This document shows, one piece after another, positions 41,006 to 51,170 of a DNA stretch of 64,000 bases. Made by a program: the position numbers and the translations under genes. The DNA lies in the NCBI GenBank assembly GCA_021083345.1, contig JAJGRE010000001.1, forward strand, positions 992,001-1,056,000. Reading direction: 5' to 3'. The stretch comes from Calditrichales bacterium MX18-03. GTDB lineage: Bacteria; Bacillota; Clostridia; Lutisporales; Lutisporaceae. Each line of letters opens with the position of its first letter. The first letter of the stretch is position 1. The notes beneath the pieces are model-generated. The model saw only the letters and a list, made by a program, of their open reading frames with translations, was not told where the DNA came from and did no database searches.

Positions 41006-42085
41006 TTATTCCAGTCCCAATATTTCGTCGATGTTTCTCAAAAGTTCTTTGACTTCATCCAGTGTATAATCGGCCATATGGGATATTCTGAAGGTCTTGT
41101 CCTTCAGGTCGCCGTATCCATTGGATATCTCAAAGCCTCTTTCCGCCAGTTTCTTGTTGAGGTCGCCTACGCTGATTTCTTTTGTATTCTTCATGGTTGT
41201 CAAGGTATTGGAAAGATACTTCTCATCCTCAACAAACAATGCAAAATGCTTCTTTCCCCATGCACGAACGTATTCCGCCATCTCGATATGTCTGGCAAAT
41301 CTCTTTTCAAGGCCTTCAGCCAGCATCTTATCCAACTGGTAATCCAATGCAAACATATGTGAAAGGGATGGGGTAGAGGGATACTGGTGGTCCTTTGACT
41401 GTATGTAATCGTAAAGCTCAACCAGGTCGAAATACAAGCCTCTGTTTTCTACCTGTCTGGCAGCTGCAATGGCTCTTTCGGACACCGAGCAGATCGCCAT
41501 GCCTGCCGGTAAACCAAGGCACTTCTGAGTGGAAGTGATGCAGACATCGATTCCCCACTGGTCAACCTTGATATCCGCGCCTCCCATTGAGCTGACTGTG
41601 TCAACCAGGTAAAGAACCTCCGGATATTTTGTCTTGAGAAGTTCACCAATCTCTCCGCAGGGGTTCATGATACCTGCTGAGGTTTCGTTATGGGTAACCG
41701 TGATGACATCGTACTTGCCTGTTGCCAGTGCTTCATCAACCATAGCAACAGTAGTGGGCTGTCCTGGTACGGAGGAAATCTTGTCTGCAGGTACGCCGTT
41801 GGCTTTAGCCATTTTGTACCATCTGTCCCCGAAAGCACCTACTGAGAATACAGCTGCTCTTTTCCTCGTGCAGCACCGGATGCCAGCTTCCATCAAGCCG
41901 CTGCCTGATGATGTAGAGAGGATGATTGTGTTTTCCGTCTGGAATACCTTCTTCATTTTTTCGGAAATACCCCTCTGCAAAGCAGAAGCAGCCTTCCCTC
42001 TGTGTCCGATCTGAGGTGTAGCCATTTTAAGCAGTACATCCTCACGGACATCTACCGGACCCGGAATAAACAATTTCTTATGCAT
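41006..42085 (-). CDS. serC: Class V aminotransferase (phosphoserine / alanine-glyoxylate type)
   Basis: 359 residues. KLFIPGPVDVREDVLLKM opens the fold; HNETSAGIMNP, LVDTVSSMGGADIKVDQWG and the PLP-lysine motif ITSTQKCLGLPAG follow. The sequence resembles the alanine-glyoxylate/serine-pyruvate branch more than classical SerC, but position ahead of serA makes a phosphoserine aminotransferase role most likely, as found in several Clostridia. AGGAGGAGTAAG precedes the ATG. Confidence 0.82.
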   Translation of the reverse strand: MHKKLFIPGPVDVREDVLLKMATPQIGHRGKAASALQRGISEKMKKVFQTENTIILSTSSGSGLMEAGIRCCTRKRAAVFSVGAFGDRWYKMAKANGVPADKISSVPGQPTTVAMVDEALATGKYDVITVTHNETSAGIMNPCGEIGELLKTKYPEVLYLVDTVSSMGGADIKVDQWGIDVCITSTQKCLGLPAGMAICSVSERAIAAARQVENRGLYFDLVELYDYIQSKDHQYPSTPSLSHMFALDYQLDKMLAEGLEKRFARHIEMAEYVRAWGKKHFALFVEDEKYLSNTLTTMKNTKEISVGDLNKKLAERGFEISNGYGDLKDKTFRISHMADYTLDEVKELLRNIDEILGLE

Positions 42086-42360
42086 CTTACTCCTCCTTAA
42101 TTCTTTGTGCTATTCAAATTTACTATGTGCTACGCTTTATCAAAATATCTTTACAAACTCATCATAACATTTACAAAATTATGACTCAATATCTAAATAT
42201 TAAAAAACGGTCTCAACTTGATTATTCATAATAATTAGAAAATATGCAGCGTAACAAGCAAATCCTCCATATTTATTCATTCAAGTTCAAAAATGCAAGA
42301 AATTTTGGTATACTGAAATTGTTAGCAAAATGGCAGCAGTCTATACATGACTGAGCTATG

Positions 42361-42391
42361 GCGAGGTAGATTTGCGAGGTAGATTTGCGAG
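42361..42391 (+). repeat. 13-bp tandem repeat carrying the ribosome-site region
   Basis: GCGAGGTAGATTT is repeated at 42361-42373 and 42374-42386 and begins a third time (GCGAG) before the ATG. The remaining part of the 306-base gap (42086-42360) is A/T-rich and holds no gene I can support. Confidence 0.8.
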
Positions 42392-43003
42392 ATGAGCATG
42401 AAATATGATTTGGTTTCTTTAAAGCACCGTAAAGCGACGCTTTGCGATATTGAGAATTACAGAACCTTTTCGGTGCTGGCGCCTATTATCCGTTTGGCAG
42501 GCGAAAATTACCTGCTGTTTGAAATCCGGTCTGAGACCCTGGATAAGCAGCCCAATGAAATCTGCTTTCCCGGCGGTAAGATCGAGAACGGAGAAGATGA
42601 GGCAAGGGCAGCGGTCAGAGAGACGGCAGAAGAGCTCATGATTCCTGAACAGGATATAGAGATTCTGGGTGAACTGGATACTGTCGTAACACCCTTCAAC
42701 AGCATCATATATCCTTTTGCGGGGTTAATCAAAGACTATAACGGCACCTTCAGCAGAAGCGAAGTGCAGGACACCTTTTATGTACCGGTCCGTTTCTTTC
42801 TGGAGACGCAGCCTCTGGTTCATTATATTGACGTTGGGACCACCCCCCGCGAGGACTTCCCCTACCACATGGTCCAGGAGGGCAGGAACTACCCCTGGGC
42901 AAGAGGGCGTTATCCCGTCTATTTCTACACATACGCCAGCAAGATCATTTGGGGGATCACTGCCCGGATCGTTCATAATTTTGCCAGGATTATCGAAAAA
43001 TAA
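42392..43003 (+). CDS. Nudix hydrolase, CoA pyrophosphatase type
   Basis: 203 residues. The Nudix box is intact: GGKIENGEDEARAAV then RETAEELMI (GX5EX7REUXEEXXU). FPGGK and the following VVTPFNSIIYPFAGLI resemble the CoA pyrophosphatase (NudL/YeaB) group, which cuts CoA to 4'-phosphopantetheine and 3',5'-ADP. Start codon chosen at 42392, directly after the tandem repeat; ATG at 42398 is possible. It stands alone with its own terminator. Confidence 0.85.
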   Translation: MSMKYDLVSLKHRKATLCDIENYRTFSVLAPIIRLAGENYLLFEIRSETLDKQPNEICFPGGKIENGEDEARAAVRETAEELMIPEQDIEILGELDTVVTPFNSIIYPFAGLIKDYNGTFSRSEVQDTFYVPVRFFLETQPLVHYIDVGTTPREDFPYHMVQEGRNYPWARGRYPVYFYTYASKIIWGITARIVHNFARIIEK

Positions 43004-43017
43004 TATGGGTGTCTTCA

Positions 43018-43043
43018 ATGCAGCATCCTGCTGTATTTTTTTT
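43018..43043 (+). terminator. Terminator of the Nudix gene
   Basis: ATGCAGCA (43018-43025) and TGCTGTAT (43029-43036) with a 3-base loop and a run of T. Confidence 0.8.
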
Positions 43044-43165
43044 GAGTCAATTGTATGGCATCCTTACAAATTGTTGCTTGTTATTCTATCGAATAAATGA
43101 TAAAATTTTTATAATATTTAAAATTTTTACATTTTTCAACAAATTTTTTATTAGGGGGTACTAAA

Positions 43166-45295
43166 ATGAAGTCTATTCAGGCTAAAATTACCGTCACCCT
43201 GATACTGGTCATCGCTTCAATCATTATTCTTAGCAGCACATCTACCGAATACATGTTATCCAGGATTTACAGCTATACGTCCACACTATTGGAAAAACAA
43301 ATCAGTGAAAGGGAAATAACCGTTGAAAAGGTGGTAAAAAGCAAAGTGGAGGACATCGTGAAATCGTCCGTTCTTTTTGCTACCCAGCTTTCCCTCGAGC
43401 CTAGCGTGATTGAAGGTGTAATGACTAACAATAAGGACATCATCCACCAGTCCCTTGCAAAGCATACTGAAATCGCCATGAAAGAAGCCGGTATCGATTT
43501 AATCTGGATTACCCGGCTGCAGGACAGAACCCCTGAAGGCAACACCCCTATACTGGCATGTCCAAGCAATCCGGCATTTGACGGCTTTGATAAACTAAAC
43601 TACCAGTCAACCAACGAGGCACTTAACAGCGGAAAAACCGTGGCATCCTGGGAGACCAATGAAGAAGACGGCAAGCTGCAGGTAACCGTTCCAATTATGA
43701 ATGAAGGACAGGTTATAGGCGCTGTAGTCGTCGGAAAGCAGACCTACCAAGGCTTTATCAAGCAAATCGCTGAAGCGTCGGGTACAGGCAGCACACTTTT
43801 TCTTGTCGCAGGAGATAATGACTATTATGTGATGACAGATTCACAAACGGATGAAATCGGCAGTCTTTTTTTCCAGGACTCACATGAAAGCTTAAAGGAT
43901 AAAGCTGTGAACCTTTCGATTCTGATGAAGGAAAAAAGCGTTTATACAGAATTGAAGCTGCTGTTGGATGAAACCCAATCCACTCGGAAAGCCTTTACAA
44001 AGACGATTGTTTTAAACAATGAACCCTATATCATCTATTCCGAACCATTGTTGACTTTCAACAACAAAGTAGCCGGCGTCATGCTGTATCGCTTTCCCGG
44101 GATCATATCCTCCAAGAACAGCTTTAATGAAGTTGTCCGCTCCATCAAAACAACTTATTATTTGATAGCCGTCCTCCTTTTTCTGGCCTGTGTCTCAATA
44201 AGCTACTTTTCAGCCCGGAAAATCTCAAATCCCATCAAGAAGCTTCATTCCATATCAAAGCAAATTGCTAAGGGGGATCTGACCAAGGAATCCGATGTTC
44301 AGTCAAAGGATGAGATCGGTCAGCTTTCGGGGGCCTTCAACGAAATGATCCACAATCTCCGGGGCCTGGTGTCCAACATTGTTCAAAGCTCCGGAGAAAT
44401 AACCAGTACTTCCTTCGACTTGAGCACAAGTACGGAGCAGAACTCAAAGGCAACGGAGCAAATTGCTTCGACAATACAGAGCATTTCGGAAGATGCTTCA
44501 GCACAGGCTAATATGGTATATGAAAGTTCATCAGTAAACAGCCAATTATTTACTTCCATCCAGCAGGTTTCTAAAAACGCACAGTTTGTCTCCGATGCTT
44601 CAAAGCAAGCTTCCTGGTTCGCCCGGGAAGGAAATAAGCAAATTCATGAGACCATTAGCCAGATGAATACCATCAATCGTGTTGTGCAGGATACTTCCGG
44701 CGTTATCTCGGAGCTTGGTGAAAAATCGAAGCAAATTGGTCAGATTGTTGATGTCATAAACAATATTTCGGGACAGACCAATCTGCTGGCCTTAAATGCC
44801 GCAATAGAAGCTGCAAGAGCTGGCGACCAGGGAAAAGGATTCGCAGTTGTGGCTAACGAAGTCAGAAAACTGGCTGAGCAGTCTGAAGAAGCGACAAAGA
44901 GCATTGCTGCTATTGTAACAGAAATCCAAAATGATTCCAGAAGAGCCATTGACAGTATGAAAAAAGGAACGGAAGCAGTAGGAAGCGGAATAAATGTTGT
45001 AAATGATGCGGGAAACGCATTTGCCAAAATACTGAGCGCCATCGAAGAAGTATCGGATAAGATCCAGCAGGTATCGCTTTCACTTCTTTCCATGACCGAT
45101 GACAGCAAGCTGGTTGTAGAAAATATGAATCAAGTTCTGGAGATTTCAAAAAAATCATCTACAAACATCAGCACGATTGCATCGGCAACAGAGGAGCAAA
45201 CAGCGTCAATGGAAGAAATCGCTTCACTGTCAAATACGCTGTCCTCCATGTCGGATGAACTGAATAAGCTGGTAGAGCGATTCCGGCTGGCATAA
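43166..45295 (+). CDS. Methyl-accepting chemotaxis protein with Cache-type sensor
   Basis: 709 residues: TM1 at about 6-28, an extracellular Cache-like sensor to about 325 (with [20 protein letters not shown]), TM2 at about 330-350 ([18 protein letters not shown]), HAMP ([19 protein letters not shown]), and a long coiled-coil signalling domain with the hairpin tip [20 protein letters not shown] then [17 protein letters not shown]. It signals to CheA/CheW and implies motility. The ribosome site TTAGGGGGTACTAAA precedes the ATG. The ligand is unknown. Confidence 0.93.
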   Translation: MKSIQAKITVTLILVIASIIILSSTSTEYMLSRIYSYTSTLLEKQISEREITVEKVVKSKVEDIVKSSVLFATQLSLEPSVIEGVMTNNKDIIHQSLAKHTEIAMKEAGIDLIWITRLQDRTPEGNTPILACPSNPAFDGFDKLNYQSTNEALNSGKTVASWETNEEDGKLQVTVPIMNEGQVIGAVVVGKQTYQGFIKQIAEASGTGSTLFLVAGDNDYYVMTDSQTDEIGSLFFQDSHESLKDKAVNLSILMKEKSVYTELKLLLDETQSTRKAFTKTIVLNNEPYIIYSEPLLTFNNKVAGVMLYRFPGIISSKNSFNEVVRSIKTTYYLIAVLLFLACVSISYFSARKISNPIKKLHSISKQIAKGDLTKESDVQSKDEIGQLSGAFNEMIHNLRGLVSNIVQSSGEITSTSFDLSTSTEQNSKATEQIASTIQSISEDASAQANMVYESSSVNSQLFTSIQQVSKNAQFVSDASKQASWFAREGNKQIHETISQMNTINRVVQDTSGVISELGEKSKQIGQIVDVINNISGQTNLLALNAAIEAARAGDQGKGFAVVANEVRKLAEQSEEATKSIAAIVTEIQNDSRRAIDSMKKGTEAVGSGINVVNDAGNAFAKILSAIEEVSDKIQQVSLSLLSMTDDSKLVVENMNQVLEISKKSSTNISTIASATEEQTASMEEIASLSNTLSSMSDELNKLVERFRLA

Positions 45296-45387
45296 TCCAG
45301 GAATGCCTTGCAGCGCAATACTTAGACTTGCCTTTATCCTTTTGATATGTAATAATATAACCAGTCTATTGACCATAGGAGATGATC

Positions 45388-47394
45388 ATGATGCGGAACA
45401 GAAGAACATATCGTATCAGAAGCATTGCAGCAAAGACTGCCATTGTATATGCAATAGTCGGGTGCCTGTGGATTTTATTTTCAGACAGGCTGCTCGAGAA
45501 GGTCGTATCCAGTATGGACCAGGTGATGCTTCTGCAGACTTATAAAGGCTGGTTTTATGTTGCTATCACAGCATTTCTCATTTATATGCTGGTTCTGAAG
45601 GATTTGCGAAAGCTGGACAGTACCAATACAGCACTGAAAGAGAGTTATTTCAAGTTGGAAGAAACCAATGAGAAGCTGGTGCAGGTCGAAAACAGCCTCA
45701 TCCTCAGTGAAGAGCGCTACAGGATTGCCATTGAAGGCTCCAGCGACGGGATTTGGGACTGGGACATAAAAAGCAACAGGCTCTATCTTTCTCTTCGAGT
45801 AAACAGAATCCTGGAGATCTCAGCCGATGTGCCACCGGAAAGCATGGAAACCGTTAATGAGCTATCTGACCCCAATGACATCCGCACCATTCTGTGGCGT
45901 TATAAAAAGTGCTTGGAGGGCAGTAGTAACCACTGCACATCACGTTTCCGAATCAGAACATCGGACAATACATTCAAATGGCTGTCAGTCAGAGGCAAGC
46001 TTATCTACGATGCTGACGGCATCCCTGTCAGGATGACAGGCGCTTTAACGGATATAACAGAGAGTATTGCAGCTGAAGAAAGAATAAGGCAATTGGCGTA
46101 TTACGATGTCCTTACCGGACTGCCGAACCGGCAGTTCTTTATCGAGCAGCTCAATACGGCTTTGTTGCAGCCGGATGCCGCTTCCCGGAAGCCTGCCGTC
46201 CTATACCTGGATTTGGATGATTTCAAATCCATAAACGATACCCTGGGTCATGATCTGGGAGATAAGTTGATTCAGGCAGTCGGCAGCAGACTCATCTCTA
46301 TTCTGCCGCCTGATTGTCTGATTTCCAGATTGGGCGGTGATGATTTCCTGATGCTGCTGCAGCAGACGGACAGCAAGGAACATGCATGGTCAGTGGCCGA
46401 CAATCTGCTGAGTGAGTTGAAAAAAGCTTTCTACGTGGAATACCATGAATTATATATCACGGCAAGCATCGGGATCGCAGCCTTTCCTGATGACGGCAAG
46501 GACTCCAAGACATTGATCCGTAATGTGGATACGGCTTTGAATGCGGCAAAAGAGAAAGGGAGAAACGGCTGTCAGACCTATATTGATGAAATGAATCAGC
46601 GTGTACAAGAGCGCATGGAGGTTGAAAACAGTTTGCGGAACGCGTTGCTCAACAATGAGTTCCGGCTTCATTACCAGCCTCAGGTGGATATCCATACCGG
46701 AAACATCATTGGGATGGAAGCACTTATCCGCTGGCAGCATTCGAAAAAAGGCCTGGTGCCGCCCCTCAAGTTCCTGCCGGTTGCAGAGGACACAGGGCTC
46801 ATCGTGCCGATAGGCGAGTGGGTGCTACATACTGCCTGCATCCAGGGAAAAAAATGGTCAGACCGGTCCGACACCCGGATAAAAATGTCGGTGAACCTCT
46901 CGGCCAACCAGTTTCGTACAAAAGAACTGTTGGATACCGTCATTCACGTTCTGGACAGTACGGGAATAGATCCCCTATGCTTGAATGTGGAGATAACTGA
47001 AAGCATTGCCATGGAGGATTTGGAATACACCACGGAATTACTTCGGAAGCTCAAACAACTGGGTATCACCATTTCACTGGACGACTTCGGAACCGGGTAT
47101 TCTTCCCTCAGCTATCTGATGCAGCTCCCTATCGATGTATTAAAAATGGATAAGGCTTTTATCGACAATATTACAAAGGATAAACGGGTTCAAGCCATTG
47201 CCAAAAGCATCATAAAAATGGCGCACAGTCTCGATATACTGGTCACTGCCGAAGGCGTCGAAACCCAGGAGCAGCTGGAATTCCTAAGGCAGCATGACTG
47301 TGATGCCTATCAGGGCTATTACTACAGCAGGCCTCTGCCTGAGCATGAAATTGAAAGGTTACTTCAAAGTGAAACCGGGACCTGGTATAGATAG
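45388..47394 (+). CDS. Membrane PAS-GGDEF-EAL protein (cyclic di-GMP turnover)
   Basis: 668 residues: two membrane segments (AIVYAIVGCLWILFSD and YVAITAFLIYMLVL), coiled coil, PAS (YRIAIEGSSDGIWDWDIKS), GGDEF domain and EAL domain. The cyclase motif reads GGDDF instead of GGDEF. The EAL part keeps MEALIRW, NVEITES, DDFGTGYSSLSYL and TAEGVETQEQLE, so phosphodiesterase activity is likely. The start at 45388 is 6 bases after AGGAG; ATGs at 45382 and 45391 are alternatives. The terminator overlaps the stop. Confidence 0.9.
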   Translation: MMRNRRTYRIRSIAAKTAIVYAIVGCLWILFSDRLLEKVVSSMDQVMLLQTYKGWFYVAITAFLIYMLVLKDLRKLDSTNTALKESYFKLEETNEKLVQVENSLILSEERYRIAIEGSSDGIWDWDIKSNRLYLSLRVNRILEISADVPPESMETVNELSDPNDIRTILWRYKKCLEGSSNHCTSRFRIRTSDNTFKWLSVRGKLIYDADGIPVRMTGALTDITESIAAEERIRQLAYYDVLTGLPNRQFFIEQLNTALLQPDAASRKPAVLYLDLDDFKSINDTLGHDLGDKLIQAVGSRLISILPPDCLISRLGGDDFLMLLQQTDSKEHAWSVADNLLSELKKAFYVEYHELYITASIGIAAFPDDGKDSKTLIRNVDTALNAAKEKGRNGCQTYIDEMNQRVQERMEVENSLRNALLNNEFRLHYQPQVDIHTGNIIGMEALIRWQHSKKGLVPPLKFLPVAEDTGLIVPIGEWVLHTACIQGKKWSDRSDTRIKMSVNLSANQFRTKELLDTVIHVLDSTGIDPLCLNVEITESIAMEDLEYTTELLRKLKQLGITISLDDFGTGYSSLSYLMQLPIDVLKMDKAFIDNITKDKRVQAIAKSIIKMAHSLDILVTAEGVETQEQLEFLRQHDCDAYQGYYYSRPLPEHEIERLLQSETGTWYR

Positions 47395-47412
47395 GTCCCG
47401 GTTTCACTTTTC
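47369..47412 (+). terminator. Terminator of the GGDEF/EAL gene
   Basis: A 15-bp perfect stem (GTGAAACCGGGACCT at 47369-47383 with 47393-47407) followed by TTTTCT; the stop codon lies in the loop/right arm. Confidence 0.88.
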
Positions 47413-47416
47413 TATC

Positions 47417-49487
47417 CTAATTACCTGCTATGATTCTTTCAAGCTCCCGGGAGTCTGTTATGGGTTCCCGGCAGGCATGGTTTTCACATACATATGCTGT
47501 TGCATGATCCGCAATCATGTGCTGTGCCTCGATATACGGAACAAGCTCAAGAATATCCCGGTCTGACCCAGCAGTATTCTTGAATATGAATACTAAGAAA
47601 GGCAAAAAGTTTCGGTTTATGGCCTGGAACATTTTGCTGATGTCCGCCATTTCTTTGGAGCCGACTATAACAACTTCACTTCCTTTATTTTGAGCATAAA
47701 GAACAGCCATCAGCATGTGGGTATACCCCATGGGATATTTGTCGATATCAGCCGAAAACGCTTTGAAAATTTCTTCAGCTCTAACCTCCAGCTCTGTGTT
47801 TCCCGTGATGCGCGAAAGCCGGAGCAGATTCAGAGCAGCTGCAGAATTCCCCGAGGGAGTGGCACCGTCATATACCTCCTTAGGCCGTGTAATGAGCTGC
47901 TCACTGTCGCTTCCATAGAGGTATAAGCCGCCTTTCTCATAATCATAAAAAAACTTCAGCATTTCATCTGTCAAATCAATGGCAAGCCTCAGGTAATGCG
48001 GCTTAAAGGTCGCTTCATAAAGCTCTGTCAAACCCCATATCAGAAATGCATAATCGTCAAGATACGCGGAATATGCCGCCTCACCGTCTCTATATCTGGC
48101 CAGCAGCCTACCATCGCTTCTTCTCAAATGCTTCTCTATGAAACCCACTGCATTTTCTGCCGAACGGACAAATGCAGCATCGCCCAGAACCCGGTACCCC
48201 ATAGCCATTGCTGCAATCATCAGCCCATTCCACGAAGTCAGGATCTTATCATCCTTGTATGGGTGAATCCTTTGTTTTCTGGCTTCGAAAATCTTTGTTC
48301 TTTCAGAAGCCATTGTGCTGCGGTCTATTCCAGCGAAGCCCGCCTTGTTTTGCAGCAGATTAGGTATGCTGCTGCCCTCAAAATTTCCTTCAGGAACAAT
48401 GCCATAGTAGCCGCAGAACTGCCTTCCGGCTTCCTCGCCAAGTACTGCAAGGATTTCATCCTGCTTCCAGACATAGAACTTGCCCTCCACCCCCTCTGAA
48501 TCCGCATCTTCGGCCGAATAGAATCCGCCATCGGCGGAGGTCATATCGCGCAGGACATAGGTCAGGATCTGCCGGGCTGCCTCTGAATAAGCTTTTTTCT
48601 GCGTTGCCTGGAACGCCTCCAGGTATGCTATCGCCAGCTGGGCATTGTCATAGAGCATTTTTTCAAAATGGGGCACCAGCCACTTCCGGTCGGTGGAATA
48701 ACGGGAAAAGCCAAAGCCGACATGATCATATATGCCGCCCCGATACATGTGCTCCAGTGTTTTTTCCACCATGGACAGGGCATCCTGGTCCTTTGTCATC
48801 TTCCAATACCGCAGCAGGAAGGAGAGATTGTGCGGCGTCGGAAATTTAGGTGCACTGCCGAAGCCGCCGAATTCATGGTCAAAGCTTCGCAGAAAACCCT
48901 GAAAAGCTCGATGGGCAGTTTCCATGGAAAGCACTTCCATGGAGTGCCCATCCCCCTCACCGTTAATATGCTGTATAATAGATTCTGCGGACTCTATAAG
49001 GGTCTGCCGGTCATTTTCCCATAGTGCACTAATTTTTTGCAGCACCTCTATGATACCCGGCGAGCCCATACGTGAATGCTTTGGAAAGTAAGTACCGGCG
49101 TAAAAGGGTTTTTTCTCTGAAGTCATGATAATGGTCAGCGGCCATCCCCCATGACCAGTCAGAAGCTGGCAGACATTCATGTAGATGTGGTCCACATCCG
49201 GCCTTTCCTCCCGGTCCACCTTTATCGATATATATTTTTCGTTCAAGAGCTGCGCTACCTCTTCATCTTCGAAGGATTCGCGCTCCATGACATGGCACCA
49301 ATGACAAGTTGGTTTCTTGCCCCAACTATGAATACCCAATAGATAGAAAGACAGGTTTTCCCTCCCGTTGTGCCTTTCTAAAAGCTTCTTCTCCCCAAGG
49401 AAACCAATCTACAGGATTCATCTTGTGCTGAAGGAGATAAGGGCTCTTTTCTTTTGCTAATCTATTGGGTACTTTATTATTAGGCAT
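47417..49487 (-). pseudogene. yyaL: Thioredoxin-fold YyaL (DUF255) family protein, frameshifted before CHWC
   Basis: The ATG at 49487 (AAGGTG 5 bases upstream) gives [39 protein letters not shown] and [10 protein letters not shown], the conserved start of the YyaL/SPATA20 family, and then hits TAG. In another frame the rest follows: TCHWCHVMERESFEDEEVAQ, the CxxC-bearing thioredoxin fold, then a six-hairpin glycosidase-like domain to 47417. The family joins GYS directly to TCHWCH; here 19 extra bases (49310-49328) lie between, causing the frameshift. The 5' 150 bases are AT-rich, while the body from 49309 has the GC and codon use of the host. A decayed copy of the same 5' end is at 52427-52495. 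Confidence 0.85.
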
Positions 49488-49598
49488 TATATCACCTTCT
49501 TTCATATGAAATTTACAATAATAATTAGTGTTTTTAGTATTATGCCCGAAATAAAGAAAGATACCATAGTGGCTACGGTATCTATTTATTGTCAATTT

Positions 49599-49880
49599 CT
49601 ACTTAATATCTTTATCAACTCTTGTGTACTGAATATAGTTGATTATCGTTTTATACAGCTGGTTTTGCTCTTCCCATGTCAGTTTTGAATTATTTTTTAC
49701 ATTATGAAAATCCTGCAAAATATTCAATTTCTCCTTGCTGTTTTTACTTCGTAGTAATTCATACCCAGCTTCAAGTGTCTTTATGTCTTCTTCCAATTTT
49801 TGTTTTTCTGTCTTTAACTCCTCTCTAATCTCTTTATGCTCATCAGTTGTATTAACCTTACAACAAATTTTGTACCACAC
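49599..49880 (-). pseudogene. Coiled-coil fragment, possible C-terminal remnant of a large serine recombinase
   Basis: 93 residues without a convincing start (GTG at 49880, no ribosome site). It has a charged coiled coil (IREELKTEKQKLEEDIKTLE) and ends LYKTIINYIQYTRVDKDIK, which recalls the tail of large serine recombinases after their zinc ribbon and coiled coil. The catalytic domain is absent nearby. The position beside a duplicated gene end fits an old integrative element, but the family call is a guess from pattern. Confidence 0.35.
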
Positions 49881-50089
49881 TCAATGTTAGCCCAGCCGAA
49901 AGTGAGGGTCCCCTTGACATCTTTAACAAGCATTATCTCATTTTGTGTTATTTATTTTTACTATTTATGGATAAAAAACTGGAAATCGTAAAAACCAATT
50001 GAATAGCTGGTGTAGTCATTAATCAGTTTTTCTCATAAAGTCTGTCCGAATAGGATTAACCTCATGGGATTTATAAATTAGCAAAACAA

Positions 50090-50110
50090 GTTAATACTAA
50101 TCGTATTAAC
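50090..50110. promoter_or_regulatory. Perfect inverted repeat before the DUF3231 pair
   Basis: GTTAATAC (50090-50097) and GTATTAAC (50103-50110) around TAATC, 12 bases before the ribosome site of the first DUF3231 gene; a likely operator. The rest of the gap 49881-50089 shows no gene. Confidence 0.55.
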
Positions 50111-50135
50111 CTATTTATAAAGGAGGTTCATATTT

Positions 50136-51140
50136 ATGAGCGATATAAAGAAAATACCATTAACTACTTCAGAGATATCAGGCTTATGGAATTCATACAT
50201 GGGTGATACGTTGATAGTATGCGTGTTAAAACATTGTTTAACCCAAGTAGACGATGAAGAAATTCGTGCTTTGATGCAGCAAACCTCTGATTTGTCAACA
50301 CAACATATTCAAGAAGTAACTAATTTATTTAACGCTGAGGGACTGCCTGAACCAGATGGATATACAGACAACGATGTTAATATAAATGCGCCACGCTTAT
50401 TTAGTGATAGTTTTTATCTTCAATATTTGGGATTTATGTCAAGAGCCGGAATGCATAATTACACTCTAATTTTAAATGAGTTAACACGCGCTGACATTAG
50501 AGATTTCTTTTCAAGACGTATCTATGAGTACATTGACCTTTATAACAGTTCAGCAGAGCTTCGGTTGTCAAAGGGTATATTTATTAGAGCACCAAGAGTA
50601 GAAGTAGTTAAAGAGATTCAATTTATAAAAAGTCAAGATTTCATGTCTGATTTGTTTGGGGAAAAAAGGTCTATGCTTGCAGTAGAGTTAACTCACGTTT
50701 TTGGCATTCTTTTTGCGGATATAGTTGGCAGGGCAATGACAACAGGCTTTGGTCAGGTTTCTAACGATAAAAAGCATTCTAATTATTTTTTTGATGGTAA
50801 AACGCTCATATCGAAACAAATGGAAGATTTAACTTCACTTTTACCAAAAGAAAATATACCTATTCCTTCGAGCTCTGATTCATATGTAACTGATTCCACA
50901 ATTGCACCATTTTCAGAGAAATTGATGCTGAATCATTCATTACTTCTAATTACATCAGGGTTGAGTAGTTTAGGCATGGCAATTGCAGATACTATGAGGA
51001 AAGACTTACAGACTAAGTATATGAAATTTACTGCTGAAGGTAAGCTGTATGCTAAAGAAGGAACAGATATTCTAATTGATAATAGGTGGCTTGAGCAGCC
51101 CCCGCAAGCTGTAAAGCATGAGAATTTAGTGGGAGACTAA
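50136..51140 (+). CDS. DUF3231-family protein, first of two tandem paralogs
   Basis: 334 residues built from two repeats of about 165 residues: LTTSEISGLWNSYMGDTLIV opens the first and LAVELTHVFGILFADIVGRA the second. This two-domain form is the DUF3231 family common in Bacillus and Clostridium spore formers; helical, perhaps ferritin-like, function unknown. AAAGGAGG 9 bases before the ATG. Base composition is clearly more A/T-rich than in the flanking genes. The next gene, 30 bases on, is its close paralog. Confidence 0.85.
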   Translation: MSDIKKIPLTTSEISGLWNSYMGDTLIVCVLKHCLTQVDDEEIRALMQQTSDLSTQHIQEVTNLFNAEGLPEPDGYTDNDVNINAPRLFSDSFYLQYLGFMSRAGMHNYTLILNELTRADIRDFFSRRIYEYIDLYNSSAELRLSKGIFIRAPRVEVVKEIQFIKSQDFMSDLFGEKRSMLAVELTHVFGILFADIVGRAMTTGFGQVSNDKKHSNYFFDGKTLISKQMEDLTSLLPKENIPIPSSSDSYVTDSTIAPFSEKLMLNHSLLLITSGLSSLGMAIADTMRKDLQTKYMKFTAEGKLYAKEGTDILIDNRWLEQPPQAVKHENLVGD

Positions 51141-51170
51141 TAACACTATTTATACAGGAGGGATATACTT

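Noticed and set aside
49310-49328. Programmed translational bypass in yyaL
   Set aside because: Take-off and landing codons do not match and the other copy is plainly decayed; kept only as an unlikely alternative to mutation.
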